DNA of 37,492 nucleotides from CAYPZL01 sp964415045 (lineage in GTDB: Bacteria; Planctomycetota; Phycisphaerae; Sedimentisphaerales; Anaerobacaceae), in the NCBI GenBank assembly GCA_964415045.1, contig CAYPZL010000031.1, positions 1 to 37,492 on the forward strand. Reading direction: 5' to 3'. The position numbers were made by a program, and so were the translations under genes. The notes beneath the pieces are model-generated. The model ran no database searches. It saw nothing but the letters and a program-made list of their open reading frames with translations, and was not told where the DNA came from. Positions 10,401 to 17,635 of this stretch are shown here, one piece after another. How positions within the stretch are numbered: the stretch's first letter is position 1; the number at the start of each line of letters is the position of its first letter.

Positions 10401-10885
10401 ACCGTCACGGCTACATGGTGCCACTGACCGTCGGCCATCACGGTGTCGCCCTGCAGGTTGCCGGCGTGATGCTCCGTGCGAATGCGCCCGGCGTTGATCC
10501 GAAAACCAAAGCGGGTGCCGACACCGTTGGGTCCCCAGCCAACGATGGCGTCGCAACTGTTGCTGCCGGTGTCGCCGGTTCCCATGCTCGTGGTCTTGAC
10601 CCACGCGGTGACGGTAATCCCCGAGGCTCCGAGGATGCCCGGCCAGCCGTCGATGTTGACGTAGCCGTTGTTGTACAGCGCCAACGAACCGCCCACCATG
10701 CCCTCGTCCGCGAAGCCGGCGGCCCCGACGAGCGTTCCGTTGTGCCCGTTGCCGGAGAGGTCCGTCGCGTCGCCGTCGAACGTCCACCAGGCAACGAGGT
10801 TGGGGTCGAGATCCTGCCCTACCGTGGGCGAGATCCCCACCAGAATGATGACCAAGAATGCTACATACCACAACTGCTTGACCAT
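7475..10885 (-). CDS. Secreted LamG multidomain protein, member 3
   Basis: 1136 residues from the ATG at 10885, chosen because AGGAGAAGG sits just before it and a signal peptide (MVKQLWYVAFLVIILVGISPTVG) follows directly; the frame is open 29 codons further upstream. The domain order matches gene 2: LamG (about 25-235, DLDPNLVAWWTFDG), two FnIII-like modules (about 240-430), LamG (about 440-625, DPNLVAYWKFD), FnIII-like module (about 635-720), a DFESYTNE segment, a beta-rich DUF1349/concanavalin-like domain, and a terminal domain ending GAPEEPNDVQ. From about residue 630 to the DUF1349-like domain it is almost identical to gene 2, while the first LamG domain is much more diverged. A long plus-strand open frame mirrors almost the whole gene and is treated as a codon-usage shadow. 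Confidence 0.92.
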   Translation of the reverse strand: MVKQLWYVAFLVIILVGISPTVGQDLDPNLVAWWTFDGDATDLSGNGHNGTLVGAAGFADEGMVGGSLALYNNGYVNIDGWPGILGASGITVTAWVKTTSMGTGDTGSNSCDAIVGWGPNGVGTRFGFRINAGRIRTEHHAGNLQGDTVMADGQWHHVAVTVQPNATISYPEVILYLDGQDDTRAGTDPDVYDIQPGLDVRIGSRPANNDRFFNGLIDEVRIYNRTFSGAEIEALAMRPKAYNPEPADGAVGVANPLLSWQPRQAAVKRDVYLGTSADLGLDDLVADGSAMNMYWHAPGLEPGTTYYWRVDEIDGDGTVHIGDVWTFTATPNEAFAPTPPDGAPNQDASVTLSWMPGLGGMSHDVYFGTDETAVAEGSGDTFKGNTFETTFVPGDLQNGTTYYWRVDELRQGGEKIAGEVWSFSTLPVIAISDPNLVAYWKFDNGLGSTVTDWSGHGRHGQFEGDPTWVPGYDGYALDFDGDGDSVVCMLGAAEEWPAFTVSIWAKAAYVGQDNWSSIYSGHTPNTAGFQIDVDGTVPGNWRVNPGGLIFGGVTTDWVHLGLSATGTAAKLYYNGVWVTSGTLNDSMFNVIAVARNRNIDNSFAGIVDDVRVYDRELSLEELQLVMRIDPLRAWNPSPADASVADVRTASPLTWTAGDSASQHDVYFGTDEAAVAAADASDTSGIYRGRIGGTSYTPAEGIAWGQAYFWRVDEINADGSITAGRVWSFTVADYLIVDDFESYTNESPNRVFQAWIDGLGFSPDDYFPDGSSGNGTGALVGHDVWSPESPHFNGTIMETDSVYSGRLAMPLYYDNSASPYKSEATRTWTTAQDWTFNDVNTLVVHLQGAPRDFVETSPDSIAISGAGADIYNTADEFTFAHKPLVGDCTAIARIDSLILTNAAAKAGLMIRESLEPDSRFAMSHVTGSNGFRFTTRLTTAGDAANDGGQATPEQNAARCPLWLKLERTGNEFNAYYSNDPATEGWTASPSNPQTVVMGGTIYVGLAVTSHNTSMATTAEFSGIEITGASGAWTFSEIGVDHLLNSAANLYVTVTDTAGRSASVLHPDGTDAVLSSEWRPWALDLSEFVSAGVNLQAVRTMAIGVGDPANPQPDGTGMVLIDDIRIMQGAPEEPNDVQ

Positions 10886-11182
10886 TGTCCTTCTCCTACT
10901 ACGTTTCTTGCCGAAATTGTCATGCCTGCTTTCAAGCCCCCGCGCAAGCGGTGAGGCGATTTTCGCGCACAAGAATCAAAACAGAAGGCGTTACACCCGC
11001 TTCTTCGACTGTCACGTCCCGCCGGTTGAGTGCGTATCGGAAGTGCAACATGCAAGGGTATTCGTTCGGGGATTGGGAGTACCTCTGCCCAGCCTGACAT
11101 TCACGCTGCTACCTGCCTCCGACGTACAAGATGTATCTCCGCCGCTGCGGCCTCGGAAAACGAGCACGGCACCGCAACACGT
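10886..11182 (-). promoter_or_regulatory. Long 5' leader of LamG gene 3
   Basis: About 300 nt. It shares the GGTACG...CGTGC 5' hairpin, the block GGAGGCAGGTAGCAGCGTG near 11103-11121, and a weaker copy of the third block (ACAGTCGAAGAAG, with an AGAAG/CTTCT stem) near 10983-11012. The third block is the least conserved of the three copies. Confidence 0.45.
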
Positions 11183-11188
11183 ACCGAT

Positions 11189-11217
11189 AATATACCACCT
11201 CCGGGCACAGAAGTCAA
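11189..11217 (-). promoter_or_regulatory. Sigma70-type promoter of LamG gene 3
   Basis: Minus-strand TTGACT (11212-11217), a 17-nt spacer, TATATT (11189-11194), then ATCGGTACG. Confidence 0.77.
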
Positions 11218-11839
11218 CCCGGCTCGACGACGCACGGCGGCCCCAGGCAGCAGCCGGCAGCGTGGAGCCTTGCGAATGGATGGTTTGGAAGAATCAAGGA
11301 GCAGCCCGATCCCGCCGGGCTGCTCCAGAGAAGTCATCCTCCCTCGTAAGGAAGAACGACCATGGGCCGGATGGTCGTACGCAGTCAAATTCCCGGGCAC
11401 GAACCGGCCGCCGACAGCGGATGCCGATCCAGGCCGTTACAGGTTGACAGTGTCGCGAGGAAGAAGCCGGTTACACAAAAAATAAGCCTTGCCCCGCTTT
11501 TTCTGCACCCCCCGGCGGCATGGTTCCACTTCGTCAGACGCCCCGGATGCGCCATTGCCCTTCTGCAGAGCGGCCCGGCGGGTGCGGCCGGCCAAAAACA
11601 CTTGCACCGGCGCGGCCGGGCTATTACAAGCGACGAGTGAATGAAATCGAGAACGAACCCGGCGCGAAACGACGCAGGAGACTCAGACGCCGGTCCCGTC
11701 GGATGCGGAATCGATACGAAACGCATAAACAGGAGCGTACACACGGCCCGCCAGGACACGCAACAGGGTCAGGCGATATGGAGAACGCGAATCCGTTCCC
11801 TTGTTTCCCATGGAAACCCAATGAATGGGAGGTGAAATC
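11218..11839. other. Gene-free stretch with an isolated GC-rich hairpin
   Basis: No convincing gene is seen on either strand; the open frames present have low-complexity, unfamiliar translations. An 11-bp perfect stem lies at 11298-11326 (GGAGCAGCCCG pairing with CGGGCTGCTCC). On the minus strand it is followed by a moderately T-rich TTGATTCTTCC. It sits about 80 bp upstream of the LamG gene 3 promoter, as the terminator of gene 3 sits about 75 bp upstream of the gene 2 promoter. Promoter elements for the plus-strand PEBP gene must lie near the right end, but I do not see a clear one. Confidence 0.5.
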
Positions 11840-12301
11840 ATGGACATCAAGATAACAAGCTCCGCATTTGCAGAATCGGGGATGATTCCGCCCAAATACA
11901 CGTGCGACGGGCAGGACGTTTCACCCCCCTTGCGATGGGGGTCCGTTCCCGAGGGGACCAGGAGCATCGCCTTGATCTGCGACGACCCGGACGCTCCCAT
12001 GGGGACGTTCGTTCACTGGGTCCTGTACAACCTGCCCGCCGAGGCAAGAGAGTTGCCCGAGGGCGTGCCGGTGCAGGAGACCTTGCCGAACGGGGCCAGG
12101 CAGGGCACGAGCGACTTCGGCACGACCGGCTACGGTGGTCCCTGCCCGCCCGGCGGGACCCATCGGTATTTCTTCAAGATCTACGCCCTGGACGCTCCGG
12201 TCGAACTCTCGGCGGGCGCGACAAAAGCCGAGCTGCTCGGCGCCATGGAAGGCCATATCCTCGCCCAGGGGCAGCTCATGGGCAAATACAGGAGGCAGTG
12301 A
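11840..12301 (+). CDS. YbhB/YbcL-type phosphatidylethanolamine-binding (PEBP) family protein
   Basis: 153 residues. The ATG at 11840 is preferred over one at 11825 because GGGAGGTG lies 5 nt before it. The family signatures are present: CDGQDVSPPLRW near 22-33, DDPDAP at 48-53, HWVLYNLP at 59-66, then GYGGPCPPGGTHRYFFKIYALD. These residues line the small anion or phospholipid-headgroup pocket of PEBP proteins. There is no signal peptide, so it is cytoplasmic. Bacterial members (Raf-kinase-inhibitor-like) have no settled biochemical role. It stands alone and is followed by a terminator. Confidence 0.93.
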   Translation: MDIKITSSAFAESGMIPPKYTCDGQDVSPPLRWGSVPEGTRSIALICDDPDAPMGTFVHWVLYNLPAEARELPEGVPVQETLPNGARQGTSDFGTTGYGGPCPPGGTHRYFFKIYALDAPVELSAGATKAELLGAMEGHILAQGQLMGKYRRQ

Positions 12302-12375
12302 GCCGCACGGGCTCGAGAACGTCCTTTCAGCGTCGCAGAAGCAGAACGGCGGTTCCCGCCACGCCAGCCGTCCAG

Positions 12376-12421
12376 GGAGTCGGCAGATGCGGCACGCCGA
12401 GGACTCCCCGTCTTTTTTTTC
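12376..12421 (+). terminator. Probable Rho-independent terminator after the PEBP gene
   Basis: GGAGTC (12376-12381) pairs with GACTCC (12402-12407), with an inner GGC/GCC pairing. CCGTC and then a run of eight T's follow. The stem is imperfect, but the T-run is long. Confidence 0.6.
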
Positions 12422-12512
12422 TGTTCATGCTCAAGACCGACCCGTATACTCGGTCCGCCCCGTAGGCAAGTGAAGTCAATATCAATGGAAGAATAGCTCA
12501 GGAGGTTTAGCG

Positions 12513-14327
12513 ATGAGGCAATCAAGAGGTTCCCGAAAAACGCTCGCGCTGTCGGTCTTGCTGCTGGCATTCTGCGTCGGCGAATTCGGATTGGCTCCCG
12601 GTGCGCAGGCGGCCGAAGACCCGTTGAAAATGGTCCCCGGCAACAGTTTGTTTTGCGTACGGATCAACAATCCGGACGCGGCGCTGGGACAGGTCGATCT
12701 GTTTCTGACGGGTCTGCTCCCGATGCAGGTCTCCATGATGGCCAAGGGCCAGATCGCGCAGATCCTGGGCGGTCCGGAGGCCAAGGGGCTCAACATGGCC
12801 GGCAGCTTCGTTCTCTTTGGCCCACTGCCCGGCGGGGCCGGCCCGGACCCGACCCGCATCGGCATACTGATCCCCGTCAGCGATTATCAACAGTTCGTCG
12901 GAGGCAATCCCAACGTCAGCGAGCCGGACGGGATGGGGATATCCAAGATCAGCGTCGGCGGCGGCCCGATCCTCGCGACCGTCCCGTTCGGCCCCTACGC
13001 TCTGGCCAGCACGCCGGGCAATGAGCAGGCGCTGGCGGACATGAAAAAGGCCGCAGCAGGCACCACGGCAAACCTTGCTGGAAACCTGGACGCCGCCGAG
13101 CTCAAACGCGCCCAGACCGCCCCCGTGTGGGCCTACGCTAACGTCCAGTTGGCAGGCCAGATGTTCGGCCCCATGGTCCAGGCCAAGATTCAGGAGGCCA
13201 AGCAGGGCTTCGAGGAAATGAAGGAACAAGGCGGGCCGATGATGGGCAACCTCGGCGGCGTCATGGACATGTACGCCGGCCTCATCGACACCCTCATGAA
13301 GGAAACGAAATCCGTCAGCCTGTCGCTCGAGCCGAGCGCCACCAGCATTCGGGCGGCGCTGGTCGCTACCGCCATGCCCGGCACGGGTATGGCCAAGATG
13401 CTCGCCGGAGGCGGCGCGGCCGGACAGGGACCCGATCTGCGCGGCTATATGCAAGACGGCGCGATGATGAATTTCCAGCTTCGGGCCGACCACCCGGCGA
13501 TGCGCGAGTTCGGCGTCGAATACATGAATCTGATCTCGTCCCTGACCGGCGGTGACATCCCGCCCGAAGAGGCCCAGAAGCTCAAAACGCTCACGACCAA
13601 CATGATGGACGCCATGGGCGGACCGATTGTCTTCTCGATGGTCGCGGACACAAAGGCCAAGCCTCCTTTCGCCATGAAGTACGTCCTGGCAGTAAAGGAC
13701 AAGGAGAAGTTCTACGACAGCATGGAGCAAATGACGGGGTGGATGACGGCCGGCGGGCTGGCCCAGTTCTATAAGCAAATGGGCCTGGAGATCAGCTACG
13801 CGATGACGCGCAAGAGCGACACCTACCAGGGCGTTGCGATCGACAGCATCAAGTTCTCCATGAAATCCACCGACACGGAATCACCCCAGGGCCAGATGAT
13901 CGCCGGCATGTACGGCGAAGGATTCGAAGGCCGCCTGGCGCTGGTCAACGGTCTGTGCGTGCAGGCCATCGGCGGCGATTGCGACAAGGCGATTCGGGTG
14001 CTCATCGACCAAGTCAAGGCGGGCGGCCCCAAGCAGACGTCCTCGGAAGTGCAGACCGCCATGCAGCTCATCCCCGGGGCCGACAAGGCCGACTTCTTCG
14101 CCACGTACAACTATCTGCGGCTGATGCAAATGGTTACGGCCATGATGCCGATGCCGGTCCCGCAGACGAACATACCGACCCAGAGCAACATCGCCATGGC
14201 CGGCACGGTCGGCGGCGGCAGCTTCAAGCTGGAACTGGCGGTGCCCAAGCAACACGTGCTCGAGGTCATGATGGTCTTCATGCAAATGCAGCAGCAAAAG
14301 ATGCAGCAGAATCAAGGCCAGATGTAA
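12513..14327 (+). CDS. Exported protein of unknown function (DUF3352-like layout)
   Basis: 604 residues with AGGAGGT before the ATG. The signal peptide runs to about residue 33 (ends APGAQA) and the mature protein begins AEDPLKMVPGNSLFCVRINNPDAALGQ. The opening (a VPGNSLFCVRI strand followed by repeated alpha/beta blocks comparing values along the chain) resembles the loosely defined DUF3352-type exported proteins common in planctomycetes; this link is by general likeness only. The protein is rich in Met, Gln and Gly, and the last 25 residues form a Met/Gln-rich tail (MQMQQQKMQQNQ). No catalytic motif or membrane segment is seen after the signal. It is likely periplasmic or surface-exposed. 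The function cannot be assigned. Confidence 0.88.
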   Translation: MRQSRGSRKTLALSVLLLAFCVGEFGLAPGAQAAEDPLKMVPGNSLFCVRINNPDAALGQVDLFLTGLLPMQVSMMAKGQIAQILGGPEAKGLNMAGSFVLFGPLPGGAGPDPTRIGILIPVSDYQQFVGGNPNVSEPDGMGISKISVGGGPILATVPFGPYALASTPGNEQALADMKKAAAGTTANLAGNLDAAELKRAQTAPVWAYANVQLAGQMFGPMVQAKIQEAKQGFEEMKEQGGPMMGNLGGVMDMYAGLIDTLMKETKSVSLSLEPSATSIRAALVATAMPGTGMAKMLAGGGAAGQGPDLRGYMQDGAMMNFQLRADHPAMREFGVEYMNLISSLTGGDIPPEEAQKLKTLTTNMMDAMGGPIVFSMVADTKAKPPFAMKYVLAVKDKEKFYDSMEQMTGWMTAGGLAQFYKQMGLEISYAMTRKSDTYQGVAIDSIKFSMKSTDTESPQGQMIAGMYGEGFEGRLALVNGLCVQAIGGDCDKAIRVLIDQVKAGGPKQTSSEVQTAMQLIPGADKADFFATYNYLRLMQMVTAMMPMPVPQTNIPTQSNIAMAGTVGGGSFKLELAVPKQHVLEVMMVFMQMQQQKMQQNQGQM

Positions 14328-14342
14328 CCGCGTGTCTTCATC

Positions 14343-14375
14343 GGCGTCCGGCCGGCCCAACACCGGTCGGACGCC
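14343..14375. terminator. Stem-loop between convergent genes
   Basis: GGCGTCCGGCCGG (14343-14355) pairs with CCGGTCGGACGCC (14363-14375) around a 7-nt loop; one pair is a G-T wobble. It lies between the ends of the DUF3352-like gene and the metallo-beta-lactamase-fold gene and may stop transcription from both sides. No T-run follows on either strand. Confidence 0.5.
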
Positions 14376-14398
14376 GGATCGTTCATCCAGGCGAGACG

Positions 14399-15268
14399 CT
14401 ACTTCAAGTCGCTCAGCGTCACCGTCCTGCCCACCCCAACCTTCACGCAGCGATCCCCGAAACGCTGTTGGAACAACTCCCGCGCGTTCTCGCCCGTGCA
14501 GTGCGTGGCTGCGGCATAGCGAACGCCGAGGCTCTCAAAGGCCGTGATGATCTTCCCGATCCTGCGTCTCGTAGCCCATTCAAGGTGGAATCCACCCATG
14601 ACGAGAAGGATGTCATCCTGCTCGAACAAACTCGCCGCTCTGTCCACCATCTTCGTCACACCCGGATGGGCGCAGCCGGTCAGAACGACCAGGCCGCGCT
14701 GCGTCCGAACCACCAGCGCCTGTTCCTTGACGAGCTTGCCCATCTGCCCGGTCGTGTAGACGTCCCGACATATTTCCCGGGGGCCCTCGATTTCGACGAC
14801 GGTCGGGCCGTAGCCCCGCACCGTGTCCTTGAATCGCTCCGGAAAAGACGCCGGCAGAAAGACCTCGACATGAGGGTGCTCCGTCAGAAACCCCGTCAGC
14901 CCTCCCGTGTGATCTCCGTGGACGTGTGACAGGACGACGGTGTCGATGGCGCTGGGTTCGACCTCCAGTTTGGCCATGTTTTCCAGGAGCAGTTGTCCGT
15001 CACTGCCCGTGTCGAAGAGAATGGTTTTCTCAGGGCCTGTCACCAGGGCCGAGAATCCCCAGGCCGTCTTCAGGCCTTCCGCATACCGGTAGTTGTCGTG
15101 GAGAATCTTGATGCCGAGGTCCTTCAACACAGGGGCCTTGGTCGAATCATTGTCCTGTTCCATTTGTGGAGACTCTCCCTTTTCTGCGGCGAGACCGCAC
15201 GGCGAACCAGAGCGCCCGAGCCCGAAAGCGCCGACGAATAATAGCAAAGGAAGCACCGTAGCGCACAT
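14399..15268 (-). CDS. Exported metallo-beta-lactamase-fold hydrolase (MJ0301-like subgroup)
   Basis: 289 residues from the ATG at 15268. The frame is open further up, but 15268 gives an immediate hydrophobic signal peptide (MCATVLPLLLFVGAFGLG) and lies just downstream of a promoter, whereas the longer form would start above it. The metal-binding motif HVHGDH is at residues 115-120 after LSH; later ligands are in LTGCAHPG and GGFHLE, and the C-terminus has the THCTGE motif. This set is typical of the subgroup annotated as 7,8-dihydropterin-6-methyl-(ribofuranosyl)aminobenzene phosphate synthase-like. Its export argues against pterin metabolism here; a periplasmic phosphodiesterase or hydrolase role is an inference. 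The substrate is unknown. Confidence 0.88.
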   Translation of the reverse strand: MCATVLPLLLFVGAFGLGRSGSPCGLAAEKGESPQMEQDNDSTKAPVLKDLGIKILHDNYRYAEGLKTAWGFSALVTGPEKTILFDTGSDGQLLLENMAKLEVEPSAIDTVVLSHVHGDHTGGLTGFLTEHPHVEVFLPASFPERFKDTVRGYGPTVVEIEGPREICRDVYTTGQMGKLVKEQALVVRTQRGLVVLTGCAHPGVTKMVDRAASLFEQDDILLVMGGFHLEWATRRRIGKIITAFESLGVRYAAATHCTGENARELFQQRFGDRCVKVGVGRTVTLSDLK

Positions 15269-15304
15269 ATTCACGTTTCCGACGGCTCTGTGCCGACATA
15301 CCCT

Positions 15305-15333
15305 TATATAACAACGTGGCCCGGCACGGTAAA
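15305..15333 (-). promoter_or_regulatory. Candidate promoter of the metallo-beta-lactamase-fold gene
   Basis: Minus-strand TTTACC (15328-15333), a 17-nt spacer and TATATA (15305-15310). The predicted start of transcription is about 30 nt upstream of the ATG at 15268. Confidence 0.5.
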
Positions 15334-15355
15334 CCAAGATTCCCCAAACCGATGG

Positions 15356-15384
15356 TTGCAAAGGCCCGGGCCTTTTGTTAATTT
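15356..15384 (+). promoter_or_regulatory. Candidate promoter with a 16-bp palindrome, in front of the isomerase-oxidoreductase-cytochrome cluster
   Basis: TTGCAA (15356-15361), a 17-nt spacer and TAATTT (15379-15384). The spacer contains most of the perfect palindrome AAAGGCCCGGGCCTTT (15360-15375). A palindrome at this place could be an operator for a dimeric repressor. It is also followed by a short T-rich stretch, so a terminator hairpin is possible, although the dyad has no natural loop. The divergent promoter at 15305-15333 is only 22 bp away. Confidence 0.45.
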
Positions 15385-15497
15385 AGGGAGGTTGTTGTGC
15401 GACGGGGTGGCAGACGGACTGCCGCCCACGACACCGAAGAGGCCCTTGCACGAGCATTCCGGCCTCTGCACGGCAAGGCTCGTAGGAGATGCGTCCC

Positions 15498-16409
15498 ATG
15501 GATGCAAAGATCGCTCGACGCGGCTTCCTCAGGCTGATGGGGGCAACGGTGGCTTCGCATTCTCTGGCTGCGCGCGGAGGTCTCGCCGCGTCCAAGCCCG
15601 TCCGCTCGCGCCCCTGGAAGATGAAGCTCTCCACCTCGTCCATCCACTTCCGAGAGCTGCCCATCGAAGGCGCCTGCGAGCAAATCGCGGGCCTGGGCTT
15701 CGAAGCCATCGATATCTGGTCCGCCCATGATAACTGCCCCCATCTCGACGACGTGGCCCAGCGACTTGGCCCCGACGGCCTCAAGGAAGTGCTGCGCAAA
15801 CACAAGCTCAAGCTGTTTGCCTTTTCCGTGTATCGCGGCGGCTACGCTCGGTACGCGGAACTGCTGGGCCGAGCCGGGGGCGGCGTGGCCATCCAGGGCA
15901 GCGCCGGCCCCTGCAAACCGGAGGAGCTGACCGCGCGGATGCGCCAGTTCATCGAAGGACTCAAGCCTTTGTCTGAACTGGCGGAGAAGTACGACTCCTA
16001 CCTGGCCATTGAAAACCACGGGAACGCCCTGCTCAATTCGCTCGATTCGCTCAAGGCGTTCGTCGATATCAACACGTCGCCCCGATTGGGAATCGCCCTG
16101 GCCCCCTACCACATCCAGGGGCTGAAAGCCTCCGTACCGCAGGCCATACGCATCTGCGGCAAACAACTGCTGTTCTTCTACGCCTGGCAGCGCGAGCCCG
16201 AGTCCAAGCAACTCCCCGGCGTCGGCAGCACCGACATGACGCCGTGGATTCAAGCCCTGGCGGAGATCGACTATCGCGGGTACGTCAATCCGTTCATGCA
16301 CGGACATCCGCCGACCGAGGTCATGAGAGCCAACCTCGCCACCGCCCGCGACTACCTGAAAGACTGTTACGATCGCGCGACCGAGAAACCGAAAGCCCAG
16401 CGGCTTTGA
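15498..16409 (+). CDS. Tat-exported sugar phosphate isomerase/epimerase-like TIM-barrel protein
   Basis: 303 residues. The ATG at 15498 is preferred to 15489 because AGGAG lies about 10 nt before it, too close for the earlier start. The Tat signal ARRGFLRLMG is at residues 6-15. The rest reads as a xylose-isomerase-like TIM barrel (AP endonuclease 2 fold): MKLSTSSIHFRELP as strand 1, LGFEAIDIWS as strand 2, a metal-ligand Glu in YLAIENHG, then LGIALAPYH and a late GYVNPFMHGH. Planctomycete members of this fold often accompany extracytoplasmic oxidoreductases in sugar or inositol breakdown. It is first in a three-gene cluster with the next gene 31 bp away. The substrate is unknown. Confidence 0.88.
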   Translation: MDAKIARRGFLRLMGATVASHSLAARGGLAASKPVRSRPWKMKLSTSSIHFRELPIEGACEQIAGLGFEAIDIWSAHDNCPHLDDVAQRLGPDGLKEVLRKHKLKLFAFSVYRGGYARYAELLGRAGGGVAIQGSAGPCKPEELTARMRQFIEGLKPLSELAEKYDSYLAIENHGNALLNSLDSLKAFVDINTSPRLGIALAPYHIQGLKASVPQAIRICGKQLLFFYAWQREPESKQLPGVGSTDMTPWIQALAEIDYRGYVNPFMHGHPPTEVMRANLATARDYLKDCYDRATEKPKAQRL

Positions 16410-16440
16410 GATCAAACGACCCCTCATAAAGGAGAGCACC

Positions 16441-17565
16441 ATGAAGAACGACAACCAGAAGACAAACCAGGGAAACGACCTGACCCGGCGTGAATTCATG
16501 CGCGACGGGGCCTCCGCGGCGGCCGGGTTCACCGCCGGACTCGCGGCGCTCGCCGCTCAACAGGCCGAAGCCGCCGAACAAATCGAAAAGACCCGCAGCT
16601 ACAATTCCAATATGGAATACCGCCGATTAGGCAAGACCGGATTGTGGGTTTCCGCCGTGTGCCTGGGCGGACACTGGAAGCGCGTCGACAAGATGGTTCC
16701 CGGCGTCTTCAAGGCCCGTAGTTGGCTCAGCGCCGACCTGGAAAACAAGGGCTTTCAGAAGAACCGCCGGGATGTTGTCACCAAGTGTATCGAATGTGGT
16801 GTCAACTACATCGATGCGTGTACCCGGGAAGAAATCATGGCCTACTCGAAAGCTCTCCGGGGCCGGCGGGACTCGATGTTTCTGGGCTTCTCGTGGTACC
16901 AGGAAGAAATGCGCAATCCCAAGTACCGCACCGCCGACGCGTTGCTGGCAACCCTGGACAAGGGAATGCGAGCGGCCAAGCTGGACTACGTCGATCTGTG
17001 GCGCCCCACGATGCACGAGCAGAGCGGCAAGCACTCCAAGGCCGAGGTGGATGAGATGATGAAGGCCCTCGAAAAGGCCAGAAAACAGGGCAAGTGCCGC
17101 TTCACCGGCTTCTCGTCACACGACCGTCCTCACATCAAGTGGATGATCGAGACCTATCCCGAGGTCGTTCAGGTGGTAGTCACGCCGTACACGGCCAAAA
17201 GCAAGGTTCTGCCCCGCGATAGCATCTTCGATGCCCTCAAGCAGCACGACGTGGGCATGTTCGGCATCAAGCCCTTCTCCGGAACGCACTTGTTCAAGGG
17301 CGACAGCTCGCCGGACAGCCCCCATGCCGCCGAAGATGACAAACTGGCCCGGATGGCCATTCGCTACATCCTGAACAATCCGGCCGTCACCGCTCCCATC
17401 CCGGGCATGATCAACCCACACCAGGTGGAGAACATGGCCAAGGCGGTTCAGGAACGACGCGAGCTTGACATGGCCGAAGCCAAAGAGCTCGAAGAGGCCA
17501 TGGACAAGGCCTGGGCCCAACTACCCGCCGACTACGAGTGGCTCAGGGACTGGGAATACGTCTAA
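16441..17565 (+). CDS. Aldo/keto reductase-like protein with a Tat signal and degenerate active site
   Basis: 374 residues; AAAGGAGA lies 6 nt before the ATG. The Tat motif TRREFMRDG (15-23) precedes an Ala-rich signal region. The AKR fold begins at about 58 (MEYRRLGKTGLWVSAVCLGG) and runs to about 350, with the late PGMINPHQVENM motif of the family. The usual catalytic tetrad is mostly absent: Asp is kept in VNYIDACT (D125), but the Tyr five residues on is replaced by Glu, the Lys strand reads MFLGFSWY, and the His strand reads YVDLWRPTMHE. It may be a structural or binding homologue, or act by another mechanism. It lies 31 bp after the isomerase-like gene and 70 bp before the multihaem gene. 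Confidence 0.9.
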   Translation: MKNDNQKTNQGNDLTRREFMRDGASAAAGFTAGLAALAAQQAEAAEQIEKTRSYNSNMEYRRLGKTGLWVSAVCLGGHWKRVDKMVPGVFKARSWLSADLENKGFQKNRRDVVTKCIECGVNYIDACTREEIMAYSKALRGRRDSMFLGFSWYQEEMRNPKYRTADALLATLDKGMRAAKLDYVDLWRPTMHEQSGKHSKAEVDEMMKALEKARKQGKCRFTGFSSHDRPHIKWMIETYPEVVQVVVTPYTAKSKVLPRDSIFDALKQHDVGMFGIKPFSGTHLFKGDSSPDSPHAAEDDKLARMAIRYILNNPAVTAPIPGMINPHQVENMAKAVQERRELDMAEAKELEEAMDKAWAQLPADYEWLRDWEYV

Positions 17566-17635
17566 TCGACAACCGTCGGCAGAACGTTCGAGCGAACGCT
17601 CGCCTTGGAAAAGAAACGCAGTAACAGGAAGACAT

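Noticed and set aside
7478..10954. A 1158-codon plus-strand open frame lying opposite LamG gene 3
   Set aside because: It mirrors the minus-strand gene almost end to end, lacks a signal peptide or known domain, and reads as Arg/His/Val-rich shadow. The minus frame has recognised domains, a ribosome binding site, promoter and terminator.
12522..13778. A 418-codon minus-strand frame opposite the DUF3352-like gene
   Set aside because: The plus-strand gene has a clear signal peptide and ribosome binding site; the antisense translation is His/Arg-rich with no family likeness.
15378..16532. A 384-codon minus-strand frame opposite the TIM-barrel gene
   Set aside because: Shadow of a gene with Tat signal and TIM-barrel motifs; no credible start region.
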